DNA of 64,000 nucleotides, taken from an uncultured beta proteobacterium. GTDB taxonomy: Bacteria > Pseudomonadota > Gammaproteobacteria > Burkholderiales > Burkholderiaceae. Of this stretch, positions 60,046 to 64,000 are shown in pieces. The notes below the pieces were generated by a model, which was given only the letters and a program-made list of their open reading frames with translations, did not search any database and was not told the origin of the DNA. The stretch covers positions 21,313 to 85,312 of the forward strand of contig CAIQHU010000005.1 in assembly GCA_903871735.1 (NCBI GenBank). The letters are read 5' to 3'. Every line of letters begins with the position of its first letter. Position 1 is the stretch's first letter. The translations under genes and the position numbers were made by a program.

Positions 60046-60870
60046 ATGACCCCAATAGCCCAATTTTTGCGGTTTTTGGGGATCATGTGCTTAGTCATTT
60101 TGGCAGGTTGTGCAAGTACTGATGAGGATATTACTTCTGGCTGGTCGCAATCTAAACTTTTAAATGAAGCGAAAAGTAGTTTTAAAGATGCAGACTACCC
60201 GAATTGTGTGAAGTATTACGAGAAATTAGAATCCCGTTATCCATTTGGCCCCATGGCCGAACAGGCGCAATTAAACATTGCCTTTTGTAATTGGAAGCGC
60301 GGAGATATTGAATTAGCTCAAATAGCGATCAATCGTTTTATCCAACTTCACCCAGGTCACCCTGAAATCGATTACGCTTATTACTTAAAGGGCTTGATTA
60401 CTTTTAATGATAATTTAGGATTTTTTGCGACTTTTTCTGGCCAAGATTTGAGTGAGCGTGATCCCAAAGCTTCAAAAGATGCCTTCGAAGCTTTCAAAAC
60501 ACTTGTAAATCGCTTCCCTAATAGTAAGTATGCCCCTGATGCAACTGACCGAATGCGCTATATTGTCAACTCTTTAGCGGAAAGCGATGTCAATGCGGCA
60601 CGCTACTACTTCCGACGGGGAGCGTATTTAGCAACGATTAATCGCGCGCAAAATGCAATCAAAGACTATGACCGAGCACCGGCTATTGAAGAAGCTCTGT
60701 ATCTCATGGTTAAGTCCTACGATGCACTTGGTATGAAGGACTTAAGCGCTTCGTCAATGCGCGTTTTTAAAGAGACTTTCCCAGATAGTAAGATATTTCA
60801 AACTGGGGCTAGGATGTCGGTAACGGCTAAAAAATCTGCTTGGTGGCAAATCTGGAATATTACTAATTAG
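60046..60870 (+). CDS. bamD: BamD outer-membrane assembly lipoprotein
   Basis: Essential partner of BamA in the Bam complex. The 274-residue protein has a lipoprotein signal peptide with lipobox LAGC (cysteine at about residue 22) and five TPR-like repeats (for example YPNCVKYYEKLESRYPFGP and FIQLHPGHPEIDYAYYLKG). The frame opens at a TTG (59986) overlapping rluD's start, but the ATG at 60046 gives a normal signal peptide. There is no clear ribosome site before it, so the start is not certain. Confidence 0.92.
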   Translation: MTPIAQFLRFLGIMCLVILAGCASTDEDITSGWSQSKLLNEAKSSFKDADYPNCVKYYEKLESRYPFGPMAEQAQLNIAFCNWKRGDIELAQIAINRFIQLHPGHPEIDYAYYLKGLITFNDNLGFFATFSGQDLSERDPKASKDAFEAFKTLVNRFPNSKYAPDATDRMRYIVNSLAESDVNAARYYFRRGAYLATINRAQNAIKDYDRAPAIEEALYLMVKSYDALGMKDLSASSMRVFKETFPDSKIFQTGARMSVTAKKSAWWQIWNITN

Positions 60871-60889
60871 GGACTTCATGGAGTACTTC

Positions 60890-60937
60890 ACTGAGGTCAT
60901 AACAGAGCTTGTTACTGAGCTTGTAACTGAGCTTTGG
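60890..60937. repeat. Four-copy 12-bp tandem repeat between bamD and alr
   Basis: Four adjacent 12-base units: ACTGAGGTCATA, ACAGAGCTTGTT, ACTGAGCTTGTA and ACTGAGCTTTGG. Units 2 and 3 differ at two positions. The array fills most of the 72-base spacer between the convergent genes. It probably arose by slippage. Confidence 0.6.
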
Positions 60938-60942
60938 CACAA

Positions 60943-62070
60943 TTAATTCGAAGCAACGCGAACAGGAACCCGGGCAGCCAAAGCGCACATCAGTTCGTAC
61001 CCAACCGTTCCAGCAGGTTTAGCCACTTGATCAATCGGTACCTTCGCGCCCCATAATTCAACCGGACAGCCTACTTCAGCAAAAGCTGCATGAGATAAGT
61101 CAACAGTCAACATGTCCATGGAAACACGCCCGATTACAGGAACAATACAACCATGATCGGAATTATTATTACCAACCCAAACAGGAGTGCCCAAAGGGGC
61201 GCTTCTGGGGTATCCATCTGCATACCCGCAAGCAATGACACCAATCCGAATCATTTGGGTAGCGGTAAAGTTTCCACCATAGCCAACAGTCTGTCCTGGT
61301 TCTAGGTCTTGAATCGAAATAATGGCTGATGATAGCTGCATAGCAGGCTTTAAATCATATCCAGCAATGTCATCCCATAAGCCAGATGGCGACGCACCAT
61401 ACAGCATAATTCCAGGTCTAGTCCAATCAGCGTGGGTATTTGCATGCCGCAAAATAGCCGCGGAATTAGCCGCACTTCGGAAACCCTCAAGAAATTGCGT
61501 ACAGTGCTCAAATACCTGCCACTGCTCACTAACTGTTGGTAAAGAATGATCTGTATCAGCATTTGCGAAATGCGTTAAATGATTGACGGTCAATCCTAGC
61601 CCGAATAAAACCTGATAAGCCATCACGTATTGGGCTGATTTGAATCCCAATCGATTCATCCCAGAATTGAGTTTTAACCAACAGGCAATCTTTTGAGAAA
61701 CCTGTTCATGCTTCGACGGGCTGAGTAACTTGATCCAGGACTCAATCAGAATCAATTGTGAGGCATGATGGACCACCATATCGCAATCTAAGCGAAGACA
61801 ATTCTCTAAGTCGTCCGTGGTAAAAATCCCCTCCAGTAAAAGTATCTTCCCTTTCCAGCCCATTTCGCGTAATAATTGGGCATCATGCAAATCGAGCAAA
61901 GCCAACCCCTCACTTTGTGCAAATCCGGCGTAAGCCGCCTGCAACCCATGTCCATATGCGTTCGCTTTAACGACCGCCCATGTGGGACGAGCTTTTGTAA
62001 GCTTTTTTACTTGCGCTAGGTTATGACTCAAATTTTGTGTAAAAATCGTTGCTTGGATAGGTCGACTCAT
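60943..62070 (-). CDS. alr: Alanine racemase
   Basis: Interconverts L- and D-alanine for peptidoglycan. The 375-residue protein has the PLP lysine in WAVVKANAYGHG near residue 34, RPGIMLYGASPSG, and the catalytic tyrosine region VGYGGNFTATQ; the C-terminal domain has RVSMDMLTVDLS. It is divergent from the lplT-like gene. The frame is intact and of normal length. Confidence 0.95.
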   Translation of the reverse strand: MSRPIQATIFTQNLSHNLAQVKKLTKARPTWAVVKANAYGHGLQAAYAGFAQSEGLALLDLHDAQLLREMGWKGKILLLEGIFTTDDLENCLRLDCDMVVHHASQLILIESWIKLLSPSKHEQVSQKIACWLKLNSGMNRLGFKSAQYVMAYQVLFGLGLTVNHLTHFANADTDHSLPTVSEQWQVFEHCTQFLEGFRSAANSAAILRHANTHADWTRPGIMLYGASPSGLWDDIAGYDLKPAMQLSSAIISIQDLEPGQTVGYGGNFTATQMIRIGVIACGYADGYPRSAPLGTPVWVGNNNSDHGCIVPVIGRVSMDMLTVDLSHAAFAEVGCPVELWGAKVPIDQVAKPAGTVGYELMCALAARVPVRVASN

Positions 62071-62120
62071 GATTGTCCTATTATTACAATAATTTCTTAT
62101 CCTTACTAATCATTGTGCAA

Positions 62121-63443
62121 ATGAAACCTGGATTTTACGCAATCATGGCCGCGCAGTTTTTTTCCTCACTGGCGGATAATGCCCTCTTGATTGCGGCTAT
62201 TGCACTATTACTTCAGTTACATGCCCCTGAGTGGATGACCCCACTCTTAAAGCTATTTTTTGTCCTGTCGTATGTTGTCTTAGCAGCATATGTTGGCGCT
62301 TTTGCGGATTCAAGGCCCAAAGGTCAAGTGATGTTTTTAACCAACTCGATCAAGATCATCGGTTGCTCAATGATGTTATTTGGTATGCATCCACTGTTGT
62401 CCTACGCTGTTGTTGGCTTTGGAGCTGCGGCATATTCTCCAGCAAAATATGGCATTTTGACGGAGTTACTCCCCCCCGAAAAATTAGTCGCTGCCAACGG
62501 TTGGATAGAAGGTTTAACTGTTGGCTCTATTATTCTAGGAACAGTCCTGGGTGGGGTTTTAATTAATCCGACAATTGCCCAATCATTTTTGTCGATCGAT
62601 GTCCCGCTCATTGATACCCATATCGATACGGCTCCAGAAGTGGCAATTAGCTGCATCATGGCAATCTATTTGATTGCCGCCCTCATCAATTTAAAAATAC
62701 CCGAAACCGGGGTCAAATACCATCAAGCTTCTAAAAATCCCATTAAACTCATTAAAGATTTTGCTCACTGCTTCACCACCTTATGGAATGATCGCTTAGG
62801 ACAGATCTCACTGGCCGTTACAACACTTTTTTGGGGTATTGGCGCTACCTTGCAATTTATTATCCTCAAATGGGCTGAAAGCGCACTCCAAATGAACCTG
62901 TCTGAAGGTGCAATCCTACAGGCAATTGTGGCTTTTGGCGTAGCTGGGGGTGCGATTTGGGCAGCCTGGAAAATACCTCTTCAAAAATCCTTAAATGTTC
63001 TCAAGTTCGGAGTCATTATGGGTGGCTTTGTGGTGGCCCTAGCCGGTTATCAAAAAGACCATTTTGGTGGTGCGATGGTTGATTTTGGTCTTTTTGAAAT
63101 ACCGGCCTATTTAGTTTTTGCCTATGCGTTTCTTGCAACCGTTGGTTGGATGTCAGGATTTTTTGTGGTGCCAATGAACGCGCTTTTACAGCATCGTGGC
63201 CATGTCCTTTTAACAGCGGGTCATTCCATTGCTGTGCAAAACTTTAATGAAAATCTATCGGTTTTGATGATGCTAGGGATCTATGCCCTTCTGATATCTT
63301 TTAATGTCTCTGTACAGTTGGTCATTGTGCTTTTTGGTACTTTTGTAATGATTACTATGGCCTTAGTGATATACCGACATAAGAAAAATCAAGAGGAGTA
63401 TGACTCCTTACACCTGATTGGTGAAGAAAAACAACCCCACTAA
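62121..63443 (+). CDS. lplT: LplT-type lysophospholipid transporter (MFS)
   Basis: An inner-membrane carrier that flips lysophospholipids into the cytoplasm for re-acylation. The 440-residue protein has about 12 hydrophobic segments, starting MKPGFYAIMAAQFFSSLADN, with DNALLIAAIALL, GFGAAAYSPAKYGILTELLP and a SIAVQNFNENLSVLMMLG segment that match LplT. The frame opens at 62073, but the ATG at 62121 gives the normal start. The acyltransferase aas that pairs with it in E. coli is not here. Confidence 0.9.
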   Translation: MKPGFYAIMAAQFFSSLADNALLIAAIALLLQLHAPEWMTPLLKLFFVLSYVVLAAYVGAFADSRPKGQVMFLTNSIKIIGCSMMLFGMHPLLSYAVVGFGAAAYSPAKYGILTELLPPEKLVAANGWIEGLTVGSIILGTVLGGVLINPTIAQSFLSIDVPLIDTHIDTAPEVAISCIMAIYLIAALINLKIPETGVKYHQASKNPIKLIKDFAHCFTTLWNDRLGQISLAVTTLFWGIGATLQFIILKWAESALQMNLSEGAILQAIVAFGVAGGAIWAAWKIPLQKSLNVLKFGVIMGGFVVALAGYQKDHFGGAMVDFGLFEIPAYLVFAYAFLATVGWMSGFFVVPMNALLQHRGHVLLTAGHSIAVQNFNENLSVLMMLGIYALLISFNVSVQLVIVLFGTFVMITMALVIYRHKKNQEEYDSLHLIGEEKQPH

Positions 63444-63453
63444 AGTAGAAGCG

Positions 63454-64000
63454 TTATTGAGTTTCTAAATAGGTTGTCCGTGCCATTAAAATGTCTTGCC
63501 ATACCTCTTTTTTGAAATGTGCTTGAGATAAACAGGCCTCAGGGTCATGGGTCACAATTACAGGGATCTCGACTGAGCGACTATTTACCGCTTCAAAAAG
63601 TATCTCTCTGAGTTCATCTACTGGTGCATGCTCACCAGAAAAATAAAGCGTCGCCGACTCGCCAAAAGCAATCAGTAAGTCGCCCTGTATGTCCTGCGCC
63701 TTGATTACTGTACTTGTACTCATAGTTAATACTTGCAAGCCAACTCCCAAATTCTCAATTGCCCGGCAGATTTTCGAAAAAAGCACTTTACTAGAGTTCT
63801 TTTCCTGCCAGACTAATGTCCAAAGGGGTTGATCCTTCGGCCCTATTATCGTGGTCTGATCGGACGTCTTTGGCTGACTGCTTTGTGGTTTTTGTGGATT
63901 TTTTGGCGAAGATGGGGCTTGAATCATCTGCTCCTCGTCAGCCTTTGACTTTGCAAGTTGCAAGGCATCACGACTGATCCATGAAGTAATCCCAATTTCC
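63454..64000 (-). CDS. Possible HolD (DNA polymerase III psi) homologue, start beyond the window
   Basis: The frame is open to the right edge, with EIGITSWISRDALQ before the first candidate start (a TTG at 63963), so the real start lies outside. About 180 residues are visible: an N-terminal short helix region, a low-complexity Pro/Gln/Ser/Lys linker (QAPSSPKNPQKPQSSQPK), a Rossmann-like part and a C-terminal THDPEACLSQAHFKKEVWQD helix. The overall plan (GIT near the N-terminus, mixed strands, final aromatic helix) recalls HolD psi, which often lies with rimI. This is only a resemblance. Confidence 0.4.
   Translation of the reverse strand, partial: EIGITSWISRDALQLAKSKADEEQMIQAPSSPKNPQKPQSSQPKTSDQTTIIGPKDQPLWTLVWQEKNSSKVLFSKICRAIENLGVGLQVLTMSTSTVIKAQDIQGDLLIAFGESATLYFSGEHAPVDELREILFEAVNSRSVEIPVIVTHDPEACLSQAHFKKEVWQDILMARTTYLETQ

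Overview
The window is core chromosome of a moderately AT-rich betaproteobacterium. Gene content and order point to the Burkholderiales, most like Polynucleobacter: bamA-skp-lpxDA-fabZ-lpxB-rnhB, smpB/ratA-rnfH, tig-clpP-clpX-lon-tRNA-Val-ppiD, phaC-phaB-phaR, and a Bug-type solute receptor. The genus is an inference from memory of gene order, not a search. I see about 65 protein genes, two tRNAs, no insertion sequence, no CRISPR array, no phage and no intact mobile element.

Bases 1-6000 hold the envelope cluster: the end of bamA, then skp, lpxD, fabZ, lpxA, lpxB, rnhB and a TrmH-type RNA methylase. Next come the divergent ppsR/ppsA pair (6.0-9.3 kb), smpB facing ratA-rnfH, and guaB-guaA (10.8-13.9 kb). 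Just past guaA is the only clearly accessory stretch (13.94-14.52 kb). It holds the broken ends of two toxin-antitoxin modules joined tail to tail. A ModA-like/Bug binding-protein pair follows, then a DUF455 protein, a small-molecule kinase, two PaaI-type thioesterases, queE-queD-tadA-ldcA and an ABC-F ATPase (to 23.4 kb).

From 23.4 to 33 kb are a DUF1289 protein with gloA, the tmk-holB-tatD-ankyrin operon, ygfZ with an NRDE protein, a third thioesterase, msrB-yciB-bolA-ppiC and a spermidine-synthase-like protein. From 33 to 47.7 kb are purL, a lone LolD/YbbA-type ATPase divergent from a TesA-like esterase, a PpiD homologue without its isomerase domain, tRNA-Val, lon, clpX, clpP, tig, tRNA-Leu and a fused ispDF. 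From 47.8 kb to the end are mfd, serB, a thiolase, rimO, phaR, phaB, phaC, pgeF, rluD, bamD, alr, an LplT-type transporter and the start-less end of a possible holD.

Themes that link the genes are envelope biogenesis (bamA, bamD, skp, lpx genes, ldcA, alr), protein quality control (tig, clpXP, lon, ppiD, ppiC, smpB), nucleotide synthesis (guaBA, purL, tmk) and polyhydroxybutyrate storage (thiolase, phaB, phaC, phaR). I did not find a convincing new multi-gene system. The most unusual items are the double toxin-antitoxin scar after guaA, the parvulin-less PpiD, the IspD-IspF fusion, a signal-less ModA-like protein and an unexplained open frame antisense to the end of ppiC.
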